From a bacterium (GTDB lineage: Bacteria; Electryoneota; RPQS01), in assembly GCA_018814465.1 (NCBI GenBank), contig JAHIZR010000353.1, positions 1-11,044 of the forward strand: a DNA stretch of 11,044 nucleotides, in the 5' to 3' direction. The notes beneath the pieces were generated by a model. That model did no database searches and was not told the DNA's origin. It saw nothing but the letters and a program-made list of their open reading frames with translations. Both the position numbers and the translations under genes were made by a program. How positions within the stretch are numbered: position 1 is the stretch's first letter; each line of letters begins with the position of its first letter. Below are positions 1-5,993 of this stretch, in pieces.

Positions 1-1320
1 GTCTTTCTGCTGTCCGATCCGAACAAGCTGCAGGGGGATGCGCTGACCAACTATCAACTGCTCGAGCCGCTCGGCATCACAGCTTTCAGAGTGGACAATG
101 CCGACGAACTGGATTTCTCCGAATACGACTTGATCGTGGATGCGATCTTCGGTACGGGTTCAATCCGCGCGCCTGAAGGGATTTATGAAGATGTTATCCG
201 TGCCATCAACGATTCGCCATCGAATGTCATCGCGGTCGATTGCCCGTCGGGTGTGGATGCCTCGACCGGAGCGGTTCCCGGCGAAGCCGTCTGGACGGAC
301 GTTACCGTCACTTTCCAGCACGCCAAAATCGGATTGCTCCTGCCTCCGGGTAAAGAGTTCTGTGGAGACCTGATCATCGCTCCCATTTCGATTCCGCCGC
401 AGCCGGAGATTCTGGAGCAGGCTGCGTTCGGGCTGCCTGAAGATGAGGACATCGCGGAGCTGCTTCCGCCGCGCGCGCGGGATGCTCATAAAGGAGACTA
501 CGGCAAACTGCTGATCATCGCCGGCTCGCGCGGCATGAGCGGCGCCGCCCGGCTGGCCGGCTATGCCGCCTTGCGCATGGGCGTCGGGCTGGTGAAAGTT
601 GCCGCGCCTGAATCCATTCGTTCCGAAATTGCCTCCTTTGCTCCCGAAATCATGACCATTGGCTTGCCTGAAACATCCAATGGAACCATAGCATTTTCCG
701 CTCTCGATAAGCTCAAGGCGGATATCGCCTGGGCGGACGCGGTCGCGGTTGGTCCGGGACTCGGTCAGGATGCCGAGACCGCCGAGTTTCTGAAGGCTTT
801 GCTTCCCATGACGGATCGACTCGTCGTGGATGCCGACGGCCTGAATCTGATTGCCGTGCAGAAACTGATTTCCAAGCTTCCCGCCGGAGCCGTTCTCACA
901 CCGCATCCCGGCGAGTTCAGCCGATTGACCGGACAACAGGATGAGTCGTTTATCGAACGCGCTGAAGCAGCGCGCCAATTCGCCGCTGATCATGGTCTCG
1001 TAGTTCTCCTCAAGGGAGCGCCTTCGATTACGGTCGCGAAGGGGCTTCCCGCCATCGTGAATCCGACCGGCAATCCGGGACTGGCCACCGCCGGCTCGGG
1101 AGATGTGTTGACCGGAATGGTCGGGGCGCTGCTCGCGCAGGGATGGGAAGGCTATTCCGCCGCCTTTGCCGCCGCCTATCTTCACGGTCGGACCGCGGAC
1201 ATTGCCGCTGAAGAACTGGGGGAAGCTTCATTGATCTCAGGCGATATCATTGATTTTTTGCCGGATTCGTTCTTCTCATTGGAGGAACATCCTGAGCACA
1301 ACTCAACGGAGTCTGTGTGA
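1..1320 (+). CDS. nnr: Bifunctional NAD(P)H-hydrate epimerase/dehydratase (NnrE-NnrD), 5' end outside window
   Basis: This enzyme repairs damaged nicotinamide nucleotides. The N-terminal epimerase interconverts R- and S-NAD(P)HX, and the C-terminal ADP/ATP-dependent dehydratase restores NAD(P)H from S-NAD(P)HX. The frame is open from base 1, so the start lies upstream; 439 codons are visible and full proteins of this family are usually about 500 residues. The epimerase part shows IVDAIFGTG followed by AVDCPSGVDASTG, the family's conserved Asp and P-S-G-x-D region. The dehydratase part begins near HKGDYGKLLIIAGSRGMSGA and carries the glycine-rich nucleotide-binding segment, LTPHPGEFSRL and NPTGNPGLATAGSGDVLTG, whose GSGD aspartate is the expected catalytic base. 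The last four bases overlap the next start (GTGA), suggesting translational coupling. The two-domain fusion is the common bacterial form. Identification is firm; only the extreme N terminus is unseen. Confidence 0.95.
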   Translation, partial: VFLLSDPNKLQGDALTNYQLLEPLGITAFRVDNADELDFSEYDLIVDAIFGTGSIRAPEGIYEDVIRAINDSPSNVIAVDCPSGVDASTGAVPGEAVWTDVTVTFQHAKIGLLLPPGKEFCGDLIIAPISIPPQPEILEQAAFGLPEDEDIAELLPPRARDAHKGDYGKLLIIAGSRGMSGAARLAGYAALRMGVGLVKVAAPESIRSEIASFAPEIMTIGLPETSNGTIAFSALDKLKADIAWADAVAVGPGLGQDAETAEFLKALLPMTDRLVVDADGLNLIAVQKLISKLPAGAVLTPHPGEFSRLTGQQDESFIERAEAARQFAADHGLVVLLKGAPSITVAKGLPAIVNPTGNPGLATAGSGDVLTGMVGALLAQGWEGYSAAFAAAYLHGRTADIAAEELGEASLISGDIIDFLPDSFFSLEEHPEHNSTESV

Positions 1321-1736
1321 AATCACAAAATCCGCTGAGTGGGCCGCTTGAAATTCAAACTCCCAGTTTCTGGGCCGCCTCCGCGGTTGTCTGGACAGCT
1401 TGTGTTTTGGGTATGGCGATCAGTCCCATGAGCAGGATGGAATGGGTGGTCGCGACTTTCACTGATAAAACCGTGCACGGAGCGGCCTTCGCGCTTGGCG
1501 CGATTGTCTGGGCCAATGCCTTCAAAGGAATCTCGTCATGGATTGCCATTCCGGTTATGATCGGAGGCGTGATCTCGCTGGCGCTGGGAGGACTGATTGA
1601 ACTCCTCCAGAGGTTTGTTCCCGGGCGGTCACCGGAGTTCGGAGATCTTTTAGCGGATGTTATAGGTGTACTTACAGCATCGCTGCTCTTGTTGTTGAAA
1701 TATCAGCTTATTCGAAGCAAAACGATTAACAAATAA
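1317..1736 (+). CDS. VanZ-like family integral membrane protein
   Basis: This is a 139-residue membrane protein of the VanZ-like family. VanZ itself gives low-level teicoplanin resistance, but the molecular role of the family is not established. Four hydrophobic segments are visible at about residues 17-37, 53-69, 73-93 and 112-130. The family hallmarks are present: DKTVHGAAF (residues 50-58, Asp-Lys-x-x-His), then GGLIELLQRFVPGRSPEFGD (91-110), with the E-x-x-Q-x-x-x-P-G-R-x-x-x-x-x-D pattern leading into the last helix. The start is GTG at 1317, overlapping the stop of the preceding gene by 4 nt, with ACGGAG just upstream. It probably shares the transcript of the NAD(P)HX repair gene. The link to that gene is positional only; no specific function is claimed. 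Confidence 0.85.
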   Translation: MKSQNPLSGPLEIQTPSFWAASAVVWTACVLGMAISPMSRMEWVVATFTDKTVHGAAFALGAIVWANAFKGISSWIAIPVMIGGVISLALGGLIELLQRFVPGRSPEFGDLLADVIGVLTASLLLLLKYQLIRSKTINK

Positions 1737-1759
1737 TAGTCTAATATCGGAGGCGTAAA

Positions 1760-2191
1760 TTGTCAGGCACAGTAAACAAGGTAATCCTGATTGGTCGTCT
1801 GGGACGTGACCCGGAAATCCGCTATACTCCGTCAGGACAAGCGCTTGCCAAGTTTTCGATGGCAACAGATGAGAATCGAAAAGACCAGGACGGAAATTGG
1901 CAAACCGAAACCACGTGGCACAATATCGTGCTTTGGGCGAAGAATGCCGAACGGGCGGGCGAGTACCTGAAAAAGGGACATCTAATATTCGTAGAGGGCC
2001 GGATCTCTAACAGGTCATGGGACGACCCCGAAACCGGGCAGAAAAAGTACATGACTGAGATCGTTGGGCTGCAATTTAAAATGCTTGAAAGCCGGGGCGA
2101 TAATACTCAAAGTCAAGATTCAGAAAGTACTTCACAAACCCAGCCGACCCAGTCACAGCAAGTTCAAGAAGATGATGACCTTCCGTTTTGA
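1760..2191 (+). CDS. ssb: Single-stranded DNA-binding protein
   Basis: This 143-residue SSB binds and protects single-stranded DNA during replication, recombination and repair. The N-terminal OB fold covers about residues 1-108 and shows NKVILIGRLGRDPEIRYTPSG, TTWHNIVLWAKNAE, YLKKGHLIFVEGRI and the W-D-D-x-x-x-G-Q-K-K-Y strand typical of bacterial SSB. A Gln/Ser/Thr-rich flexible linker follows (about 113-136). The protein ends in DDDLPF, the conserved acidic tip that recruits partners such as exonucleases, helicases and polymerase subunits. Translation starts at TTG 1760, fixed by GGAGG at 1749-1753 with a 6-nt spacer; the next in-frame ATG would remove the first OB-fold strand. It follows the VanZ-like gene by 23 nt and probably belongs to the same transcript. 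Length and layout are typical. Confidence 0.97.
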   Translation: MSGTVNKVILIGRLGRDPEIRYTPSGQALAKFSMATDENRKDQDGNWQTETTWHNIVLWAKNAERAGEYLKKGHLIFVEGRISNRSWDDPETGQKKYMTEIVGLQFKMLESRGDNTQSQDSESTSQTQPTQSQQVQEDDDLPF

Positions 2192-2222
2192 TGCATAACG
2201 TTGAGAAATCTCAACTCATGCA
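2192..2222. repeat. Palindrome between ssb and the next promoter
   Basis: Two nested inverted repeats are visible. TGCAT (2192-2196) pairs with ATGCA (2218-2222), and GTTGAGA (2200-2206) pairs with TCTCAAC (2209-2215). An A-run follows (2222-2228). There is no T-run after the hairpin on either strand, so it is not a standard intrinsic terminator. It begins directly after the ssb stop and lies about 10 nt upstream of a strong -35 box, centred near -59 of the predicted start site. It could therefore be an operator or activator site, or a weak 3'-end hairpin for ssb mRNA. Confidence 0.5.
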
Positions 2223-2231
2223 AAAAAACTC

Positions 2232-2260
2232 TTGACAAGCGGTCTCCTTTTAGTTATGAT
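2232..2260 (+). promoter_or_regulatory. Strong sigma70-type promoter for the secreted-protein operon
   Basis: TTGACA (2232-2237) is a perfect -35 box and TATGAT (2255-2260) matches the -10 consensus at five of six positions. The spacer is exactly 17 nt. An A-run (2222-2228) just upstream may act as an UP-like element. The predicted transcript start is near 2267. It points at the 2599 gene and leaves a leader of about 330 nt. Confidence 0.8.
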
Positions 2261-2266
2261 TAGTTC

Positions 2267-2598
2267 AGATAGCCAAATGCGCTGTAGCGAAGGTTTGATA
2301 GTATTCTTAGCTATTGAAAATAAATAACTAAGAATGTTTGTTCAAACCGGCTAAAAGGGTGAAATAGCCCCCCTGTATAAAGAGGCACAAGCGGCTGTCA
2401 TTAGGTCGGTTAAGGGGTGTATAGCATTAAGTCCATAATATACTTGATATACTTACCCGATTTGATGCGCTGAACCAAGTCTTGCAACGTTAACTTTAAG
2501 AATCTGACGGAATTATGCCGTCATTGCGATGTTTTCCGAAGTATTCGATAAAGGGACTTATACGAATTAGTCCTTGATACTAAGAGAGGAAGAAGAAA
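2267..2598 (+). promoter_or_regulatory. Long structured 5' leader (candidate regulatory RNA)
   Basis: No coding sequence is apparent here. The 5' half has a nested stem: TAGC (2285-2288) with GCTA (2350-2353), GGTTTGA (2292-2298) with TCAAACC (2342-2348), and TTCTTAG (2304-2310) with CTAAGAA (2328-2334), separated by internal loops. The 3' half has TGACGG/CCGTCA (2505-2510/2518-2523). Just before the ribosome-binding site lie two mutually exclusive hairpins. One pairs AGGGACT (2552-2558) with AGTCCTT (2569-2575); the other pairs ATTCG+ATAA (2543-2551) with TTAT+CGAAT (2558-2567, A2562 bulged). ATATACTT is also repeated directly (2438-2445, 2447-2454). I recognise no known riboswitch class; 6S, tmRNA, RNase P and c-di-GMP motifs were considered and not found. 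Regulatory function is inferred from length and structure only. Confidence 0.5.
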
Positions 2599-3522
2599 AT
2601 GATGAAGAAAGTACTGCTTGTTGTTTTAACCCTGGCACTCGCCACCAGCCTGTCGCTGGCCCAGACGTCGGGTCCGTCCAACACAGCCGGTTTCACGAAG
2701 ACCGTGTGCAACGGAACCACCGTCGGCATCCAATACGCTACGCCGTTTGGACTTGCCTTCAAGTTCTGGGATGTTGACGAATTCGGCGTTCCTACCTATG
2801 GTAGCGAATCGACGAAACCGTCCGACATTGTCGGCGACCAGACAAACCCGGGCGACGTTATCTCTGCTGACCAGATCTTGAAGCAAGCTTCCGGAGATTA
2901 TGGTTATCGCACCGTCGCTGGAGATTGGCTTGGTGATCTGGAAGTCAACGAGAGCATGGAGCCGGGCCGGGCTTACTGGTACCTCAACAAGAGCGGCGCT
3001 CCTCGTAATCTCGTGCTGGCTGGTGAAGTTGACAATGCCGGCAATTATGGCGGAGTCTTCATGGATGATCCACCGGCAGTTCCGGCGAACGGCCAATACG
3101 CGACTCCCTATTCATGGCGTGATTCTCGGAACGTTATCCTTGACTCGCTCGATCTGCTCGCGCAGGGCTTTACCGGCGGCGACGTAGTGACGTCCGATAA
3201 GATTCTCGAGCAGGGCACGGGTCTGCAGGCGAACTACCTTACCGCAACACCCGGCTGGGATTACGGCGGCGCAGGCACGCCCTTTATGACGATTACTCCC
3301 AGTCGTGCTTACTGGATTTTGAACAGGCATGTCGGCAACGAATGGACCTACACCTACGTTGGCGTCCCGGTTCTGCCGATGACTGCTAATGACAATGAAG
3401 GTGTCGTAACCGGCGCTTCCAAGTCTCCGACGTCCAAGTCGAAAGCCAGTGTTCGTGCGACCACTTCCGTGAAGAAGAGCGCGCCCAAGACCGGTAAGAC
3501 GACCGTCAAGAATTCGAAGTAA
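2599..3522 (+). CDS. Secreted protein with two internal repeats and a Lys/Ser/Thr-rich tail
   Basis: The family is not recognised. The 307-residue protein starts with a clear signal peptide (two Met, KK, then a hydrophobic core ending SLSLAQ at about residue 22), so it is exported. Two copies of one unit follow, at about residues 45-131 and 166-243. Each begins QYATP and contains GDV(I/V)-x-x-D-(Q/K)-IL-(K/E)-Q, then a W-rich segment, then P-(G/S)-R-AYW-x-LN-(K/R). The last ~34 residues (from about 274) are low-complexity and strongly basic, rich in Lys, Ser, Thr and Ala, with no T9SS sorting domain. The start at ATG 2599 is set by GAGGA at 2586-2590 with 8-nt spacing; a second ATG follows directly. 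It is the first gene after the strong promoter and long leader, and lies 60 nt before the next secreted-protein gene, probably in one operon. The basic tail might anchor it to anionic surface polymer, which is speculation. Confidence 0.75.
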   Translation: MMKKVLLVVLTLALATSLSLAQTSGPSNTAGFTKTVCNGTTVGIQYATPFGLAFKFWDVDEFGVPTYGSESTKPSDIVGDQTNPGDVISADQILKQASGDYGYRTVAGDWLGDLEVNESMEPGRAYWYLNKSGAPRNLVLAGEVDNAGNYGGVFMDDPPAVPANGQYATPYSWRDSRNVILDSLDLLAQGFTGGDVVTSDKILEQGTGLQANYLTATPGWDYGGAGTPFMTITPSRAYWILNRHVGNEWTYTYVGVPVLPMTANDNEGVVTGASKSPTSKSKASVRATTSVKKSAPKTGKTTVKNSK

Positions 3523-3582
3523 TTTGCAGACGATGAAATAGATACAGTTTATATTGTTTTTGACAAGTTAAGGAGAAGGTAA

Positions 3583-5034
3583 ATGAAATTCAGAATGCTA
3601 ATTCTTGCAGTAGCCGTTATGGCGTTTGCATCCTTGAGCTTTGGCCAAGGCGCGGCTTTCACGTTTCTTTGGTCAAATTTGGAGAGTGCCGGCTGGTATG
3701 AGCTAACCTACTGTGACACTCCACCGGAAGGTCCAAATGATGTGGTCCTGAAGGACGGAACAATCGTCCGTCTCTATCGTGATATGGACTACGGATTCGG
3801 TACGGATTGTATTTACAGCCCTGCTGACCAGTGGATCCCAATCGGTGATCAAGGCGTTAACGGTGAAGTGACTATCAATGAGTGGACTTTCAATTCCGCC
3901 ACTCTGCCCCGTGCGACCGGCAGTTTCCTGTCCCCTGTTCTTCAGTACATGGGCGCCATGCCCGCTTTCCAGCCGATATATCTGGTGGCTGGTTGCATGG
4001 TTGAAGAAGTGTTCCAACCGATGTGGGCTTCGCAAGGTTTCTTAGTGCAGGGATCGCCCTCCGCTTTCATTCTTAATTGCCCTGGTGGAACCTGGGGTAA
4101 GCCTTGCTGGTGCCGTATTGGCTGTTGCGACGCTCCCCCGCCGGATTGCGTTCCGACTCCGTCGCCTTTCGTGATTGACGAAACCCCGGGTGGACATGGC
4201 AGCTATACCGAACCCGATCAGCCGGAATACTACTGCCTCGATCTGTGCGTTGGTTACGACCTTGAAGTTCAGATTGGACCGTTGGCTGAAGATGAGTTCC
4301 CGATCGTCAACATCATGCCCCGTTGCGACCATGGCCTCGAAGGCTGCTTTGATGATCCTTGCGAAGGAGCAACTTTCGGTTATGATCCGATGCTTTGGGC
4401 CTGGGATCCTGTTGACGGCATGTTCAAGAATGTGATTTCCGTGATCACAGAAGGCTGCGTCTGTCTCATGCTGGACGACATCCTGCCCGCGGAACTGATG
4501 GGCTTTGATGCTCGCGCCCTCGATCGCGAAGTTGAACTGACTTGGTCAACCGCTTCCGAAACCGATATTGATGCTTTCGAAGTTGTACGTGATGGCGAGA
4601 CCGTCCACGCTGTGGATGCCGCCGGCGCTGGCTCCTACACCTGGATGGATACCAACCTGAACAATGGCCGCACCTACAGCTATGAGCTGGTTTCCGTCAG
4701 CATCTCCGGCGTTCGCGAAGTTGTTGCTTCAACCGAAGCGACCCCGCTGGCGAACCTCGCGGTTATCACTGAGTACGCTCTGCACCAGAACTTCCCGAAC
4801 CCCTTCAACCCGACCACCAGCATTGTCTTTGACGTTGTTGAAGATAATCATGTCACGTTGACCGTTTACAACGCGATGGGTCAGGAAGTTGCTACCCTGG
4901 CGAACGGCTTGTACGGCAATGGCCGTCACAATGTCGAATTCTCGTCCGACAATCTGACTTCCGGTCTGTATTTCTACACCGTCAAGATTGGCAACGAGTT
5001 CACCGCAACCAAGAAGATGCTGCTCGTTAAGTAA
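3583..5034 (+). CDS. Cysteine-rich secreted protein with Fn3-like and T9SS type A sorting domains
   Basis: This 483-residue exported protein has four regions. A signal peptide ends near SLSFGQG (residue ~22). An N-terminal domain (about 24-175) carries DGTIVRLYRDMDYG and NGEVTINEWTFN and resembles the proteins at 5231 and, more loosely, 7171 and 7852. A cysteine-rich middle (about 165-300) contains most of the 16 cysteines I count. A fibronectin-III-like domain (about 305-392) has VELTWSTASETDIDAFEVVRDG. The last ~88 residues form a T9SS type A C-terminal sorting domain with ALHQNFPNPFNPTTSIVFDV, a VTLTVYNAMGQEVATL core and a terminal KKMLLVK strand. This domain directs passage through the type IX system and is normally removed at the cell surface. 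AAGGAG at 3570-3575 gives 7-nt spacing to ATG 3583. The gene follows the 2599 gene by 60 nt and ends at a strong terminator. The cargo function of the N-terminal domain is unknown. Confidence 0.85.
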   Translation: MKFRMLILAVAVMAFASLSFGQGAAFTFLWSNLESAGWYELTYCDTPPEGPNDVVLKDGTIVRLYRDMDYGFGTDCIYSPADQWIPIGDQGVNGEVTINEWTFNSATLPRATGSFLSPVLQYMGAMPAFQPIYLVAGCMVEEVFQPMWASQGFLVQGSPSAFILNCPGGTWGKPCWCRIGCCDAPPPDCVPTPSPFVIDETPGGHGSYTEPDQPEYYCLDLCVGYDLEVQIGPLAEDEFPIVNIMPRCDHGLEGCFDDPCEGATFGYDPMLWAWDPVDGMFKNVISVITEGCVCLMLDDILPAELMGFDARALDREVELTWSTASETDIDAFEVVRDGETVHAVDAAGAGSYTWMDTNLNNGRTYSYELVSVSISGVREVVASTEATPLANLAVITEYALHQNFPNPFNPTTSIVFDVVEDNHVTLTVYNAMGQEVATLANGLYGNGRHNVEFSSDNLTSGLYFYTVKIGNEFTATKKMLLVK

Positions 5035-5058
5035 GCTTCTTTAAGTTGAGTTAGAATG

Positions 5059-5090
5059 GCGGGGTCTGTGTTAGCCAGACCCCGCTTTCT
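5059..5090 (+). terminator. Rho-independent terminator after the 3583 gene
   Basis: A perfect 10-bp GC-rich stem pairs GCGGGGTCTG (5059-5068) with CAGACCCCGC (5076-5085) across a 7-nt loop, followed by TTTCT. It lies 25 nt after the stop and closes the two-gene operon. Confidence 0.85.
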
Positions 5091-5138
5091 ACAAATAGAG
5101 GAAGGTCGGTACTGTTCGGCCTGCATCTTGCTCCGTGG

Positions 5139-5201
5139 TCCCGGTACAGGGGCTGATTGATAAGAAACACGATGAAGTTTTCGACCGGGAATTAGTCCCT
5201 G
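5139..5201 (+). promoter_or_regulatory. Structured leader of the 5231 gene, sharing blocks with the 2599 leader
   Basis: Two long complementary pairs interleave. TCCCGGT (5139-5145) pairs with ACCGGGA (5184-5190), and CAGGGGCT (5147-5154) pairs with AGTCCCTG (5194-5201, one G-U). The order A-B-A'-B' means either a pseudoknot or two alternative hairpins; the 1-nt and 3-nt connecting loops favour alternatives. The blocks GAAGTTTTCGA (5174-5184) and GAATTAGTCCCTG (5189-5201) match GAAGTATTCGA (2538-2548) and GAATTAGTCCTTG (2564-2576) in the first leader, in the same order and close to the start codon. I saw no convincing promoter between the upstream terminator and this element. Confidence 0.45.
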
Positions 5202-5230
5202 TCTTTCGCATATTACTAAGGATGATTGTT

Positions 5231-5761
5231 ATGACCCGCTGGATATTTGCCGCGGCCGCAATTTTGATGCTGAGTGCATCCATGTCCTTTGGCCAAGGAT
5301 TTGTTGTGACTTTTTATTACTATTCGGCTGACGGACCGCCTCTAACGACAGAGTGTGACGGCTCGACGCCACTGCCGGATGGTCGTATTGTGCGTATTTT
5401 TGCCGATGCCGATTATGATGGCCCGGATCCGGAAGACCCGCAGCCGACCCTCTGCGCTGATCCCCCGGATAATTGTGCCCAGGGCACCGTAAATATTGAC
5501 CAATTCACAACTAACGGTGTAAGTGTTAGCCTTGGTGCAGGTTATTTTGCTTCAAGTCCGACATTGGTGAGTTATGGTGGGCTGCCGCCTTACTTCTTCT
5601 ACTATTTACGCATCTACGAGGCTGACGGAACGACGGTGCTCTGGACAACAGATACCTTTCTACTGTCCACTTCGGGACCCATTGCTATTTTCCTCACCGA
5701 GGAAGACTGGACCTGTGGACAGGGTGGAATCCAGTGTCTGGTTGTTGATGAAACTGAGTGA
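5231..5761 (+). CDS. Small secreted paralogue of the 3583 protein, without sorting domain
   Basis: This protein has 176 residues from ATG 5231. AAGGA at 5218-5222 with 8-nt spacing, and a signal peptide starting MTRWIFAAAAILML, favour this start over longer upstream in-frame options, which would run through the structured leader. The signal peptide ends SMSFGQG, nearly identical to SLSFGQG in the 3583 protein. The mature part aligns with that protein's N-terminal domain: DGRIVRIFADADYDG versus DGTIVRLYRDMDYG, and GTVNIDQFTTN versus GEVTINEWTFN. It then has PYFFYYLRIYEADG and ends CLVVDETE, where the longer paralogue continues from VIDETPGG into its Cys-rich, Fn3 and sorting regions. It lacks any T9SS sorting domain, so its route beyond the inner membrane and its final location are unclear. 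It has five cysteines. It stands alone between two terminators. The domain has no function I recognise. Confidence 0.75.
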   Translation: MTRWIFAAAAILMLSASMSFGQGFVVTFYYYSADGPPLTTECDGSTPLPDGRIVRIFADADYDGPDPEDPQPTLCADPPDNCAQGTVNIDQFTTNGVSVSLGAGYFASSPTLVSYGGLPPYFFYYLRIYEADGTTVLWTTDTFLLSTSGPIAIFLTEEDWTCGQGGIQCLVVDETE

Positions 5762-5809
5762 CCCTTGTTAGGCAAGAGTCTTGTTTAGATAGTGGAATCG
5801 AGGAGATTG

Positions 5810-5845
5810 AACCTCCGGTTGAATCCAGAACCGGAGGTTTCTTTT
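5810..5845 (+). terminator. Rho-independent terminator after the 5231 gene
   Basis: A perfect 11-bp stem pairs AACCTCCGGTT (5810-5820) with AACCGGAGGTT (5829-5839) across an 8-nt loop, followed by TCTTTT. It lies about 50 nt after the stop. Confidence 0.85.
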
Positions 5846-5993
5846 GCGGGATTTCGGAACATTTGACTTGAGGGAATGGTATAAACTATGTCAATCGTCC
5901 CCTCTGCGCGTTTGCATAACATATGAAAATTGAGTATATTACAAAGATAATATATAGCCATTCTATAAATAGCTTAGCCTTTCAGGAGAGACC

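Noticed and set aside
160..1185. Long open frame on the minus strand opposite the NAD(P)HX repair gene
   Set aside because: It is antisense to a clearly identified enzyme, is rich in Arg/Gly/Gln as expected of a shadow frame in GC-rich DNA, and shows no family motifs.
2192..2228. Rho-independent terminator for ssb
   Set aside because: The hairpin is followed by A residues, not T, and no T-run follows on the minus strand either.
5135..5230. Longer N-terminal extension of the 5231 protein
   Set aside because: The signal peptide begins at 5231 with a good ribosome-binding site; the upstream codons lie in the structured leader and would bury the signal peptide.
5863..5892. Possible promoter TTGACT...TATGTC before the selenoprotein gene
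   Set aside because: With an 18-nt spacer the -10 box matches poorly, and better -10-like sequences have the wrong spacing; a promoter must exist here but I cannot place it.
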